Assembly (NCBI GenBank): GCA_031316255.1
Contig: JALDQW010000001.1
Location: 1,116,001-1,180,000, forward strand
Source of the DNA: Nitrosomonas sp.
GTDB lineage: Bacteria; Pseudomonadota; Gammaproteobacteria; Burkholderiales; Nitrosomonadaceae
Reading direction: 5' to 3'
Length of the DNA stretch: 64,000 bases
The position numbers were made by a program, and so were the translations under genes. The notes below the pieces were generated by a model. The model had not been told where the DNA came from. It made no database searches and worked only from the letters and a program-made list of their open reading frames with translations. Positions 44,476-53,469 of the stretch are shown one piece after another; position 1 is the first letter of the stretch; every line of letters begins with the position of its first letter.

Positions 44476-47067
44476 ATGAAAAGCAGCGAAATACGACAAA
44501 AATTTTTGGACTTTTTTGAGTCACATGGCCACACCATTGTCGCCTCCAGCCCGCTGGTACCCGGCAACGATCCGACGCTCCTGTTTACCAATGCCGGCAT
44601 GGTTCAGTTCAAGGATGTTTTTCTCGGGCAGGATCAGCGAAGCTACGCGCGCGCGGCCAGTTCACAGCGTTGCGTTCGCGCCGGCGGCAAGCATAATGAC
44701 CTGGAAAATGTCGGCTATACGGCGCGGCATCATACCTTTTTCGAAATGCTCGGCAATTTCAGTTTCGGCGATTATTTCAAGCGCAACGCCATTCAGTTTG
44801 CCTGGGAATTTCTGACCGACACACTCAACATTCCGCAGGACAAATTGTGGGTTACCGTCTACGCCGAAGACGACGAAGCTGCCGATATCTGGCTCAATGA
44901 AATCGGCGTCGATCCCGCGCGTTTTGTGCGCATCGACACCATGGACAACTTCTGGCAAATGGGCGATACCGGCCCGTGCGGACCGTGTTCCGAAATTTTT
45001 TACGATCACGGCGCCGATGTTGCGGGTGGCCCCCCGGGTTCACCTGACGCAGAAGGCGACCGCTATATCGAAATCTGGAATCTGGTGTTCATGCAATACA
45101 ACCGCGACAGCAACGGCGAGCTGCACCCGTTGCCCAAACCCTCGGTCGACACTGGCATGGGACTTGAACGCATTTCCGCGGTCATGCAGCAGGTGCACAG
45201 CAATTATGACATCGATCTGTTTCAGGACCTGATCAAAGCCGCCGCACGCGAAACCGGTACGCAAAATCTTGAAGACAATTCGCTCAAAGTCATTGCCGAC
45301 CATATCCGCGCATGTGCATTTCTGATCACCGACGGCGTAATTCCGAGCAGCGAAGGCCGCGGTTATGTATTGCGGCGCATTATCCGTCGCGCCATCCGTC
45401 ACGGCTACCGCCTGGGTCAAAAGGAGCCTTTTTTCTACCGACTGGTTACGGATCTGAGCAACGTAATGGGCGAAGCCTACCCTGAGTTGACTGCGGCAAA
45501 AGAACGCGTAGCCGGTGTGCTGCAACTGGAAGAAGAACGCTTTGCCGAAACGCTGGAGCATGGCATGCAGATTCTGGAAGAAGCGTTAAGCCAGGAAATC
45601 AAGGTGCTCGATGGCGAAACCGCATTCCGTCTGTACGACACCTTCGGCTTTCCACTCGATTTGACCGCCGACATTGCGCGCGAACGCGGTATCAGCATCG
45701 ACAATGAAGGCTTTGAAAAGGCCATGGCGCGGCAGCGCGAACAGGCACGCGCTGCCAACAAGTTCACCATGACCGAAGGTCTGGCGTATAACGGCGATCA
45801 AACCGTTTTTCACGGCTATGACGCATTGCAGCATGACGGCAGGATACTCGCTATCTACAAGGAAGGCACACCGGTCGATTTTATCGAAGCCGGTGACGAA
45901 GCGGTGATCGTGCTCGATCATACGCCATTCTATGCCGAATCCGGCGGACAGGTCGGCGACAGTGGCGAACTCATGGCCGCGAACGGCACGTTTGCCGTCA
46001 CCGATACGCAAAAAATCCAGGCTGACGTATTTGGCCACAAAGGACTGCTGCAAAGCGGTCGGTTGGTCGTCAAGGATCATGTCCAGGCCAGAGTCAACCC
46101 GCTCACCCGCTCCAGCATCGCCAATAATCATTCCGCCACGCATTTGCTGCATGCCGCATTGCGTAAAGTGCTCGGCAATCATGTGGCACAAAAAGGTTCG
46201 CTGGTCGACGCCAACCGGTTGCGTTTTGATTTTTCGCATAATACACCAATGACAACCGAAGAAATCAGTGAAGCCGAACGGCTGGTCAATGAACAAATCC
46301 GTCATAACTGGCCAGTTACCGCCGATCATATGAAATATGACGAAGCTGTCAAACAGGGCGCGATGGCGCTGTTCGGCGAGAAATACGCCGATGTGGTGCG
46401 CGTCATCGGCATGGGCGATTTCTCTACCGAGCTGTGCGGCGGCACGCATGTCGCGCAAATCGGCCAGATCGGTTTTTTCAAAATCACTGCCGAAACCGGC
46501 ATTGCCGCAGGCATACGCCGCGTCGAAGCGGTAACCGGCAAGGGCGCCGTCGACTATATTCAGCAGCGCGAAGCGCAACTGCAAACCATCGCGCAAACAC
46601 TCAAAACCAATCCCCAGGAAATCAATCAGAAAATTTCCCAGATCATCGACAACGTCAAGCAAACTGAAAAAGAACTTGCACAACTCAAGGCCAAGCTGGC
46701 CGGATACCAAAGCACAAATCTTGTCGATCAGGCCAAGGAAATCAAGGGTGTTAAAGTCCTCACCGCCAACCTCGAAGGCGCCAATGCCAAATCACTGCGC
46801 GAAACTTTGGACAAACTGAAAGACAAGCTCAAATCCTGCATTATCGTGCTGGCCACCGTTGACGCTGACAAAGTCACTTTGATTGCCGGTGTCAGTGACG
46901 ACCTCACCAAACAGATCAAAGCCGGCGAACTCGTCAACTTCGTCGCCCAGCAAGTCGGTGGCAAAGGCGGCGGAAGACCGGATATGGCGCAGGCGGGGGG
47001 GACGCTGCCGGATGGGTTGCCTGAGGCGTTGGAGAGTGTGGTGGGTTGGCTACAAAGCAAGATTTGA
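44476..47067 (+). CDS. alaS: Alanyl-tRNA synthetase
   Basis: Charges tRNA-Ala and clears mischarged Ser and Gly. The 863-aa protein has the class II catalytic domain (about 1-240, with [14 protein letters not shown] and [18 protein letters not shown]), the tRNA-recognition domain, the editing domain with the zinc motifs [13 protein letters not shown] near 551-563 and [10 protein letters not shown] near 653-662, and a C-terminal coiled coil plus DHHA1 domain ending [11 protein letters not shown]. Length is standard. The last 80 or so bases use different codons (many GGG, GTG, TTG) from the rest of the gene, although the reading frame and motif are intact. Confidence 0.97.
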   Translation: MKSSEIRQKFLDFFESHGHTIVASSPLVPGNDPTLLFTNAGMVQFKDVFLGQDQRSYARAASSQRCVRAGGKHNDLENVGYTARHHTFFEMLGNFSFGDYFKRNAIQFAWEFLTDTLNIPQDKLWVTVYAEDDEAADIWLNEIGVDPARFVRIDTMDNFWQMGDTGPCGPCSEIFYDHGADVAGGPPGSPDAEGDRYIEIWNLVFMQYNRDSNGELHPLPKPSVDTGMGLERISAVMQQVHSNYDIDLFQDLIKAAARETGTQNLEDNSLKVIADHIRACAFLITDGVIPSSEGRGYVLRRIIRRAIRHGYRLGQKEPFFYRLVTDLSNVMGEAYPELTAAKERVAGVLQLEEERFAETLEHGMQILEEALSQEIKVLDGETAFRLYDTFGFPLDLTADIARERGISIDNEGFEKAMARQREQARAANKFTMTEGLAYNGDQTVFHGYDALQHDGRILAIYKEGTPVDFIEAGDEAVIVLDHTPFYAESGGQVGDSGELMAANGTFAVTDTQKIQADVFGHKGLLQSGRLVVKDHVQARVNPLTRSSIANNHSATHLLHAALRKVLGNHVAQKGSLVDANRLRFDFSHNTPMTTEEISEAERLVNEQIRHNWPVTADHMKYDEAVKQGAMALFGEKYADVVRVIGMGDFSTELCGGTHVAQIGQIGFFKITAETGIAAGIRRVEAVTGKGAVDYIQQREAQLQTIAQTLKTNPQEINQKISQIIDNVKQTEKELAQLKAKLAGYQSTNLVDQAKEIKGVKVLTANLEGANAKSLRETLDKLKDKLKSCIIVLATVDADKVTLIAGVSDDLTKQIKAGELVNFVAQQVGGKGGGRPDMAQAGGTLPDGLPEALESVVGWLQSKI

Positions 47068-47122
47068 ATAACTCTCATTACAAAACTTGATTCCCAATTA
47101 ATCTGTTTGAGCGTGAACACCT

Positions 47123-47569
47123 ATGAAGTTTGAACGACTGTTCACCATTATCACCAATTTCGCCTTGGTATCTGGCCTAGTACTTGTGATATTTGAACTA
47201 CAGCAAAATCGTGAAGCGATTCAGATCACGCATCAATTATCCCTAGCTGGATTAATGAGCCAAATCAATCTGGCCGTAGCATCGGATCATGAGCTCGCAG
47301 ACCTGATAGCCCGGACAAAGCGCAACGACACGAAAGACTTCAGCCCCGCAGACACCGAACGGGTCAAACACTGGACGCTGGCAATCCTTGAGCCGCGCAT
47401 CAGCTCGTATCATCTCAGAAGCAGTGAATTTGTTGTCATGGAAGACTGGTGCAATCTCATGCGCGACTATACCGACCTCTACCGGCACCCGTATTTCGGC
47501 GCTATCGTAAAGTCCGATCTCAGTTACGCAGATGACATTGCGGCGGATATAGAAAACCGGTGCAAATAA
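47123..47569 (+). CDS. Unknown protein with N-terminal membrane anchor
   Basis: A 148-aa protein with one hydrophobic helix at about 8-27 (TIITNFALVSGLVLVIFELQQN), then a helical soluble part rich in charged residues and Trp/Tyr, for example LEPRISSYHLRSSEF and DWCNLMRDYTDLYRHPYFG near 110-128. I do not recognise a named family; short proteins of this plan occur as single genes in many bacteria. It is followed within 40 bases by a dispersed repeat, so it marks the left edge of the accessory region. Confidence 0.6.
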   Translation: MKFERLFTIITNFALVSGLVLVIFELQQNREAIQITHQLSLAGLMSQINLAVASDHELADLIARTKRNDTKDFSPADTERVKHWTLAILEPRISSYHLRSSEFVVMEDWCNLMRDYTDLYRHPYFGAIVKSDLSYADDIAADIENRCK

Positions 47570-47607
47570 TGACGACGGCAGTTGATCGAAGTAAACGTGA
47601 ACGGTAC

Positions 47608-47797
47608 CGAACGGTAGGTCTTGCATTAATACATTCCCATATTCGTCAGGTCTATATTAGTAGACTAGAATTCTAGACCCGAACACCCCGTGGCACAGCC
47701 AGATCGATTGCCTGCTTCGTCGGAGAGTGCTGCGAGTTAGGTAGAGAGGACAATTTGAATGTTGTTTTGCCGCGCGACCCCTTTTGCGCGTTACGGC
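47608..47797 (+). repeat. Dispersed repeat, copy A
   Basis: About 190 bases that match the reverse complement of 52512-52730. Shared blocks include GGTCTTGCATTAATACATTC, TCGTCAGG, ATTCTAGA, ACACCCCGT, TTGCCTGCT and TTGAATGTTGTTT. A short inverted repeat (GGTCTA with TAGACC) lies in the middle. The right end (CCCCTTTTGCGCGTT) resembles the inverted left end of the other copy, which suggests a non-coding mobile element with terminal inverted repeats. Confidence 0.75.
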
Positions 47798-47822
47798 ACA
47801 GAGAGAGGCACAAGAATCTAAA

Positions 47823-48488
47823 CTAAGCCTTGCGTCGTTGTACTACAAGCCCGATCAAGCCCGCACCTATTAACACAATTATAGTTGGCTCAGGAATTTG
47901 TGCAAACACATCACCGCCATGCATTGCCAAAATACGAAATTCAGATTCGGGCAGCATTAAAAACGCTGTTTCATAAGCTTCACCAAAAGATGAGCGCAAA
48001 CCATATGGTGCACCGAGAATAAAACCAATTGCAAATTCTTCAGTATTATCAGGGCCTGGACAAGGGAAACCGCCGCAAACAAGTGCGGAACCTACGGCCC
48101 AATATGATTGATGACCTCCAAAAGCATCATAAAAAGAAGGTGTTTGCTCTAATTCGTCAATAAGAAAATCTACTTCAGAATTAGAATAGTTATACCAACG
48201 ATCGGTTTCTTCGGTAGCGCTCCACCCTGTAACGCCAGCAACATTCAAATTTGCAAGCCAGCCTACAGCATTAGCAAAAGTAACTTCGCCATCATTATTA
48301 GATCTTCCGTTATCGAAAGCATTAGGACGAGCTGCGCTTGGATCTGCTAGCCAGGTTACGTTTTGATCTGTGTCGTATACAGCTTTACCGCCCAATCTAA
48401 ATTCCAGCGTGGCATTTGCTGATGTTGTAAGAAAAATTGCAATAACGCCAACCACGAATAATTCTATTGCTTTATTGAAGCATTTCAT
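47823..48488 (-). CDS. PEP-CTERM sorting-signal exported protein (DUF1566-like)
   Basis: An exported protein of 221 aa. It has a signal peptide (hydrophobic core near 9-25, cut after SANA), a body with YDTDQNVTWLADP near 38-50 and WLANLNVAGVTGW near 77-89, typical of DUF1566/Lcl-like domains, and a C-terminal sorting signal: IPEPT, a hydrophobic helix, then RRKA. Such PEP-CTERM tails are recognised by an exosortase and go with extracellular polysaccharide. No exosortase gene is in the window. The ATG at 48488 has an AGGGG ribosome binding site. Its 3' end lies next to repeat copy A. Confidence 0.85.
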   Translation of the reverse strand: MKCFNKAIELFVVGVIAIFLTTSANATLEFRLGGKAVYDTDQNVTWLADPSAARPNAFDNGRSNNDGEVTFANAVGWLANLNVAGVTGWSATEETDRWYNYSNSEVDFLIDELEQTPSFYDAFGGHQSYWAVGSALVCGGFPCPGPDNTEEFAIGFILGAPYGLRSSFGEAYETAFLMLPESEFRILAMHGGDVFAQIPEPTIIVLIGAGLIGLVVQRRKA

Positions 48489-48779
48489 TCTATTCTTCCC
48501 CTTTTTGTTGTGAAGTTTTTCCTTTTGTATGTTTCAAGCAATATTCACTCCCAATCTACACTCCACTGTTTATTAAAGCATTAGTTTGCTTTCCATTGAC
48601 TAGCCGTTGTGAACAGTAAAATTAATCGACACTTAAAAATAAGAATCACAAAGAAAAAACGGGATCTCCAATTAGCCGTCTTGAGTCATGTATTAATACA
48701 TTCTCTGACGATCAACAAACAGCAAAATCCCGGATAATCATTATTAATATCATCTACTTGAGAATATCCTAAGGGACGA
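48489..48779. other. Intergenic stretch with a partial repeat
   Basis: About 290 bases with no gene. At 48676-48714 it holds a fragment resembling the dispersed repeat (GTCTTG, then TATTAATACATTCTCTGACG). The rest is AT-rich promoter region for the PEP-CTERM gene and 3' region of the helicase gene. Confidence 0.4.
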
Positions 48780-51242
48780 CTACTTACGCAGCATCTCTGC
48801 CAACGCAGCAAAGGTGTCCGCCAACTGACGCGTAGTTTCAGGTGGAGGAACGGGGATTTTCAAATGACTGGTCCCGGTTTGTTCATCACGCGCAACCCAA
48901 GGGTGCCCAGGTGCATCAGGATTATGCGCCGAAGCCAAAGCAGCAACAAGCTGCCCGCCAATTTGGGCAATCGCTTGCCAGGGATCAGTAACGGGCGGCG
49001 CGGTTGTTGTTATTGCTGAATCTTGACTTGAATTGGGCGGTGTAGCTGCATCGCTGCAGTCTTCTTCTTTTAATTCATAGATTGCTTCTTGTTGGATTGG
49101 CGTCTGTTCAGCCTGATCTAACGGTTCGCCGCCTCTCATATTGGCCGTCGCATTTTCCACATCTTGCATAAAGCGTTTCAAACGTGATCCACCCAGTGAG
49201 ATTTCAGCACTACCTCCATCCAGAATGCCAGCCGATAACGAGCGCTTGAATGCCAACAACGACAGCATACCTTCTTCTATCGAACCTTTGGCTACATAGT
49301 TAATTACCTGCACTTTATCCGGTTGCCCCATACGGTGAATACGAGCAATACGCTGCTCCAACAATGCTGGATTCCACGGCAAGTCCATATTCACCACAGT
49401 GTTGGCAAACTGCAGATTCAGTCCGGTTGCGCCAGCATCTGTTGATAAAAATACTCTACAATCGGTGTCTTCTTTAAACCGCCGAATCAATTCTGGGCGC
49501 TTTTCGGATGCAATGCCACCATGGAAACTGACATAGCTGATACCCCGGGTTTTAAGACGCCGAATCAAGATTTCATGGGTACGGACCCACTGACTGAACA
49601 CCACTACCTTGTTTTGTGGGTACTCGAACAATTCATCAAACAGTACCATTAATTCATCGGCCTTAGTCCCATGATCGGTTTCCTGATCTAACAAATATGT
49701 GCTGTTACATGACATACGCATATTCTGCAGCGCACAAGTCAATCGACGCTGGTCGGTATCAGACAGATATTTCTTATGACGCCAGCGTGCCACAATACGG
49801 GCAACGACTTCAGCATTTTCCTGATGCCACTGTTGTTGCTGTGCTGTCATAGGCAGGAGAACATTCTGATCCGACCGCTCAGGTAATTGTAAGAAAACTT
49901 CAGATTTCAATCGACGAATCATCATTGGAGCTAGTGTCTCGCCAATTTTGTTCAAACCAACATAGCCTGTAACCTTGCCGGTTTCATCTTTTTGCTGATG
50001 TTCATACAACAATTTCCAAGTCGGTCCAAGGCGATATTGGTCGACAAACTGCACCAGCGAAATCAGTTCTTCCAACTTGTTTTCCAGTGGTGTGCCGGTT
50101 AGCACTACTGCATAAGGACTGTTAATTCGTTTGAGTGCACGCGAGGCAATAGTGTTCCAATTTTTAATCCGCTGCGCTTCATCCACAATCACCAGTTCCG
50201 GTGACCAATCTTCTATCAAATCCAGATCGGCATGCAACTTCTCATAGTTGGTGATTTTGCAAAAGCCGGCCTGTTGATACTGCTTGCGACGTTTGGCCGG
50301 ATTACCACTGATTACCAACGATTCACGTCCGGTAAAGCGTTCATTTTCGCTCTGCCACTGGTATTTCAGCGAGGTCGGACATACTATCAACACTTTACTG
50401 ACATCAAAATAACGTGCCAGCAACTCGGTAACCGCAATGGCCTGTATGGTTTTCCCCAGTCCCATTTCATCACCGATCAATGCTCGTCCGGCCCGTACCG
50501 CAAACAAAGCACCTTCTTTCTGATACGGATAAAGTGGTACTTTTAGCAATTTCTTCCATTGCGGGTCTTCTATCCCCAATGGGAAAGTCTGGTTTAAAAA
50601 CTGCAACCGTTTCTCAGCATCACGCAATCCGGCAACATAATCCAACGCATCATCGTAAGTACGCAATTCATGCACACATTTAACCGCTGCATTAATAAAT
50701 TTATCCAACTCTCCATAGCGCTGCACAGGTAAACACCAATCTGCCGCTTCATCAAATAGCACGCGCGCTTTGTCCAATAGTTTTTGCGGACAATCGGTTC
50801 CAGGACGAAAATGTACCGTTCGTTCACTATCGTAACGCAGATATAATTCAGAAAAAACCGGGTGATAACCTCGAGCAAATGCCGTTTTAAAACCACGCAC
50901 TTTTTCCAGTTTGGCCAGCGCAAATTCAATGTGCTTACAGGTTCCCAGCTCATTGGTGGCAAAATCCGGACAGGCACAAAAATTATCACCAGGTCGCAAA
51001 CCGCGAATTGCGACCCGATAACTGCTGTTCGAAACCGGATTAACAACTTTAAAATCCGAAAAGAATTTTTCAGTCCCCTGATTGACGAGACCAAATTGCT
51101 GCACACGACCAAACTGCCGCCGCAGTCTTCGCTGCCATTCCACCGCCGTCAAACCGTCTGGTAGATGCGTCCGTGAGAGCTTAAGCTCGGTCTTAGCCTT
51201 GCGAGGCGATTTTTTCTTTGCTTTGCGGCTATTAGTTGCCAT
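48780..51242 (-). CDS. SNF2-family helicase with SWIM zinc finger
   Basis: ATP-dependent DNA translocase of 820 aa. The N-terminus is very basic (MATNSRKAKKKSPRKAK). A SWIM zinc finger, with CACPDF and GTCKH at about 89-105, precedes the SNF2 core: Walker A GDEMGLGKTIQAI near 259-271, the DEAQ box VIVDEAQRI near 353-361, LTGTPLENKLEEL near 380-392, FHGGIASEKRPELI, STDAGATGLNLQ and QRIARIHRMGQ in the helicase C domain near 540-640. The tail after 660 is low-complexity. SWIM-SNF2 proteins are widespread; their role is likely in repair or transcription but is not established. The ATG at 51242 has an AGGGA site. No methylase or nuclease partner adjoins it. Confidence 0.9.
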   Translation of the reverse strand: MATNSRKAKKKSPRKAKTELKLSRTHLPDGLTAVEWQRRLRRQFGRVQQFGLVNQGTEKFFSDFKVVNPVSNSSYRVAIRGLRPGDNFCACPDFATNELGTCKHIEFALAKLEKVRGFKTAFARGYHPVFSELYLRYDSERTVHFRPGTDCPQKLLDKARVLFDEAADWCLPVQRYGELDKFINAAVKCVHELRTYDDALDYVAGLRDAEKRLQFLNQTFPLGIEDPQWKKLLKVPLYPYQKEGALFAVRAGRALIGDEMGLGKTIQAIAVTELLARYFDVSKVLIVCPTSLKYQWQSENERFTGRESLVISGNPAKRRKQYQQAGFCKITNYEKLHADLDLIEDWSPELVIVDEAQRIKNWNTIASRALKRINSPYAVVLTGTPLENKLEELISLVQFVDQYRLGPTWKLLYEHQQKDETGKVTGYVGLNKIGETLAPMMIRRLKSEVFLQLPERSDQNVLLPMTAQQQQWHQENAEVVARIVARWRHKKYLSDTDQRRLTCALQNMRMSCNSTYLLDQETDHGTKADELMVLFDELFEYPQNKVVVFSQWVRTHEILIRRLKTRGISYVSFHGGIASEKRPELIRRFKEDTDCRVFLSTDAGATGLNLQFANTVVNMDLPWNPALLEQRIARIHRMGQPDKVQVINYVAKGSIEEGMLSLLAFKRSLSAGILDGGSAEISLGGSRLKRFMQDVENATANMRGGEPLDQAEQTPIQQEAIYELKEEDCSDAATPPNSSQDSAITTTAPPVTDPWQAIAQIGGQLVAALASAHNPDAPGHPWVARDEQTGTSHLKIPVPPPETTRQLADTFAALAEMLRK

Positions 51243-51566
51243 TTTTTCCCTGTGAGCGTAACAAAAGAACAATTTTAACAAGTCAACAGAGAAACAATAA
51301 AACTGATTTATCAAATCGGAAAAAAATCCCTGTGCAATGAAGTCTCTTCTGCAGATCTACCCTACTTCCAAATCTGCTCAATAGGCACTCAATCGCTCTG
51401 TATACAAACCCAATCAGAACCCAACCAGTAGGTCTTGCATTAATACATAGAATTAATTTTAGACTCAAACACCCCGCGGATTGTGCATCCTCTTGCCAAA
51501 TCTCTCATAGAACAATTAAAAATAGGCTGGATAATGATAGAAACGGAGTTTTCGGACAGACACGAC
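51243..51566. other. Intergenic stretch with truncated repeat copy
   Basis: About 320 bases without a gene. It holds repeat copy B at 51428-51477 and otherwise AT-rich DNA upstream of the SNF2 helicase gene. Confidence 0.4.
51428..51477 (+). repeat. Dispersed repeat, truncated copy B
   Basis: Starts with TAGGTCTTGCATTAATACAT, identical to copy A, then jumps to a segment like TTTTAGACTCAAACACCCCG, missing the central 25 or so bases. Homology fades after the CCCCG. Same orientation as copy A. Confidence 0.6.
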
Positions 51567-52132
51567 CTAAAAACTCTCCACCGATACCTCAAAGAATGTA
51601 AAGGAATTTGATAGCACAACGGTGGCGCTTAGGATTGTATCCATCTGAAAATAAAAAATATGTCCGCCCTCCTCGAGATACTCCACTGTTGCATAATGGC
51701 TGTAGAAGGTCGGTGATGCCCCATATTCCCAGTTTTCCAAAGTGGAGTGCCCATTGCCCTGGATACGTAGCCGAGCCTTGTTTTTCCCATAGCCGTAGGA
51801 ATCAATCAGGTACCACCCTGTCTGGGGAACTACAACATAAATTTTGGCGTATGGTCTACGATATTTATCCCTATTGCTCGGGCACCATGATCTTCCAGCA
51901 CGTATGTGTAAAGCCCCGTATCGGATCGTATCATCTTGGCGCCATAAAAATTCGGGGTATGCATATGGAGAACGCGAAAACGTTTGCTGGCCGTCAGTGT
52001 AACGCTAAAACCTTCTTGTGCCTCACTGACAACACTCGCTCCAGAAAGTTTGGAGGTTTTTGGCGACGGTTGATCCTTCACCGCCTGCTGGGTTTTTGCA
52101 CGAATCCGAGGATTGCTATGGTTTAGCAGCAT
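51567..52132 (-). pseudogene. Frameshifted gene for an unknown beta-rich protein
   Basis: Two overlapping minus-strand frames look like one protein split by a frameshift near 51835-51850. The first part (ATG at 52132, 100 codons, stop at 51830) contains SVTLTASKRFRVLHMHTP and DTGLYTYVLEDHGARAIGIN. The second frame continues VVVPQTGWYLIDSYGYGKN, then ARLRIQGNGHSTLENWEYG, and stops at 51567-51569. The two halves share a pattern (TG-W/L-Y..., a strand pair, then a charged turn), as repeated beta modules would. No signal peptide is seen, so the 5' end may also be missing. Family unknown. The long plus-strand frame over the same DNA (51608-52126) is less protein-like. Confidence 0.5.
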
Positions 52133-52152
52133 GCTGCGTTTTTGTTGTCGCG

Positions 52153-52173
52153 ATAGATAATTCTAGACCCTCT
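52153..52173 (-). repeat. Fragment of the dispersed repeat
   Basis: A short piece (GATAATTCTAGACCCTCTAC) matching the ATTCTAGACCC block of copy A, just upstream of the frameshifted gene. Short enough that chance cannot be excluded. Confidence 0.25.
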
Positions 52174-52289
52174 ACTTTTCTTAGAACTTTAATCCGCTTT
52201 ATTCTGTATGGCTACATAGTGTATTTAAAGGTATACTGATAGCGCTTATTAAGATTTAAGCATATTTTCTTTACAAAAAGGTTTATATT

Positions 52290-52439
52290 ATGAAATTCAC
52301 ATTATTGTTTGCAGTATTATTATCATTTGCTTTAATTGCCTGTGGCGGACCGTCAGCACCTGCGAGTCCTGGAAACACTGACAGCTATGGAACAACGCAT
52401 GAAGGCGAGGCTGTTGAAGGCCGTAATGAATTGGATTAG
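52290..52439 (+). CDS. Small lipoprotein
   Basis: A 49-aa protein with a complete lipoprotein signal: MKFTLLFAVLLSFALIAC, with the lipobox LIAC and Cys18 as the lipidated residue, followed by GGPSAPASPGNTDSY and a short acidic tail ending GRNELD. The ATG at 52290 has an AAAGG ribosome binding site about eight bases upstream. It resembles the very short entericidin-like or hypothetical lipoproteins found in many Proteobacteria. It is too short for most gene finders and lies alone among repeats. Confidence 0.7.
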   Translation: MKFTLLFAVLLSFALIACGGPSAPASPGNTDSYGTTHEGEAVEGRNELD

Positions 52440-52511
52440 CATTACGTAGACTGCAAAAACGGGGTCACACAAAAAACGAGGTCTTCTTGCAATACAATAC
52501 GAAGCATACTC

Positions 52512-52730
52512 AAATGAGCGGCGCAAAGGATCGTGTCTTGCCAAACAACATTCAATTTTTCTCTCTGCTTAGCTCGCAACACGCTCCAACGCAGCAGGCA
52601 ACCGATCCGTTTATACTACGGGGTGTCTGATCTAGAATTATAGCCTACTCAATAGGCCTGACGATTATCTGAGAATGTATCAATGCAAGACCGAACCCCT
52701 TTGCGCGGAACCCCATTGCGCGTTTTGCCG
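52512..52730 (-). repeat. Dispersed repeat, copy C (inverted relative to copy A)
   Basis: The reverse complement of this stretch runs parallel to copy A across about 190 bases, with short gaps. It is the longest copy and shows both ends: GGCAAAACGCGCAATGGGGT on the left (minus-strand sense) and a degraded GATCCTTTGCGCCGCT on the right, related in inverted orientation. The inner hairpin (AGCCTA with TAGGCT) sits where copy A has its own hairpin with a different sequence. Confidence 0.75.
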
Positions 52731-52758
52731 AATAATGACTTAACGCGCAATAAATAGA

Positions 52759-53469
52759 CTATATGCGGCTACGGCCGCGGTTCAGTACTGTCAAACCTAA
52801 TAATCCAATGCCAAACAGCCAAATAGTTGCAGGTAAAGGTACTTGATTTTTCTCGGCAGTAAATAACCAATCACTCGAATAAATATGGTCGCATCTTCCA
52901 GATATACAATTTGCGCCATGGTTAACCCAACCCCATCCTGAAATTCCGGAAAAACCACGATGACCACCGCCATTTTCATCACCCAGCTGGAACGCTAAAC
53001 CAGTATTCTGATTATTATTAGACTGATCCTCAAGTTCCCATGAACCAAAACTACTGCTAATCGTGCCAAAATTTTGATTATCGGCATGTACGACAAGATC
53101 GATCAATCCACCGTTGGCAGACTGTGAAATACCAATCTTATATTCAAAATGAATATTCCATAGATCAGTTGTGCCTGCTTTATAACCGCCTCCGATGTCT
53201 TCACCACCAAAGGCAGTGCCGTCAATTACAATTTTGCTGCCATCCCAAGTAAGCGTCATATTACTGCCGCTATGATCAAAATCAAAAGTATATTCTTTAG
53301 CTGGATCGCCCAGCAGACCATCAAGACGAAAACCATACAACGGCGGCGCTATACCACCATCGGGATGATTGTGCAGCGTATAAGTGCCTAGAGTAATTGC
53401 TTGCGCTTGTGGCATTATAAGACAGCCGACTATTGCTAGTGCAGTAAACAAATTTATATTTCTTTTCAT
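52759..53469 (-). CDS. Exported protein with VPLPA/PEP-CTERM type sorting signal
   Basis: A 236-aa exported protein: signal peptide (ALAIVGCLIMPQAQA, cut near 24), a beta-rich body (for example YTFDFDHSGSNMTLTWDGSK near 61-80 and FHYEYKIG-like strands), and a C-terminal sorting tail VPLPATIWLFGIGLLGL followed by RGRSRI. This is the VPLPA variant of the PEP-CTERM signal, handled by an exosortase encoded elsewhere. The ATG at 53469 has an AAAGG site. The body is not a domain I recognise; it may bind or structure extracellular polymer. Its 3' end adjoins repeat copy C, as the other PEP-CTERM gene adjoins copy A. Confidence 0.82.
   Translation of the reverse strand: MKRNINLFTALAIVGCLIMPQAQAITLGTYTLHNHPDGGIAPPLYGFRLDGLLGDPAKEYTFDFDHSGSNMTLTWDGSKIVIDGTAFGGEDIGGGYKAGTTDLWNIHFEYKIGISQSANGGLIDLVVHADNQNFGTISSSFGSWELEDQSNNNQNTGLAFQLGDENGGGHRGFSGISGWGWVNHGANCISGRCDHIYSSDWLFTAEKNQVPLPATIWLFGIGLLGLTVLNRGRSRI

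Noticed and set aside
45586-46710. 374-codon open frame antisense to alaS
   Set aside because: It mirrors the high-GC codon pattern of alaS, has no ribosome binding site, and its translation shows no domain. It is a shadow frame.
48780-51242. SNF2 helicase as part of a DISARM-like or similar defence island
   Set aside because: No methylase, DUF1998, PLD nuclease or other defence gene is adjacent.
51608-52126. 172-codon plus-strand frame
   Set aside because: The minus-strand frames give more protein-like sequence (repeated beta pattern), whereas this frame has an odd composition and no ribosome binding site.
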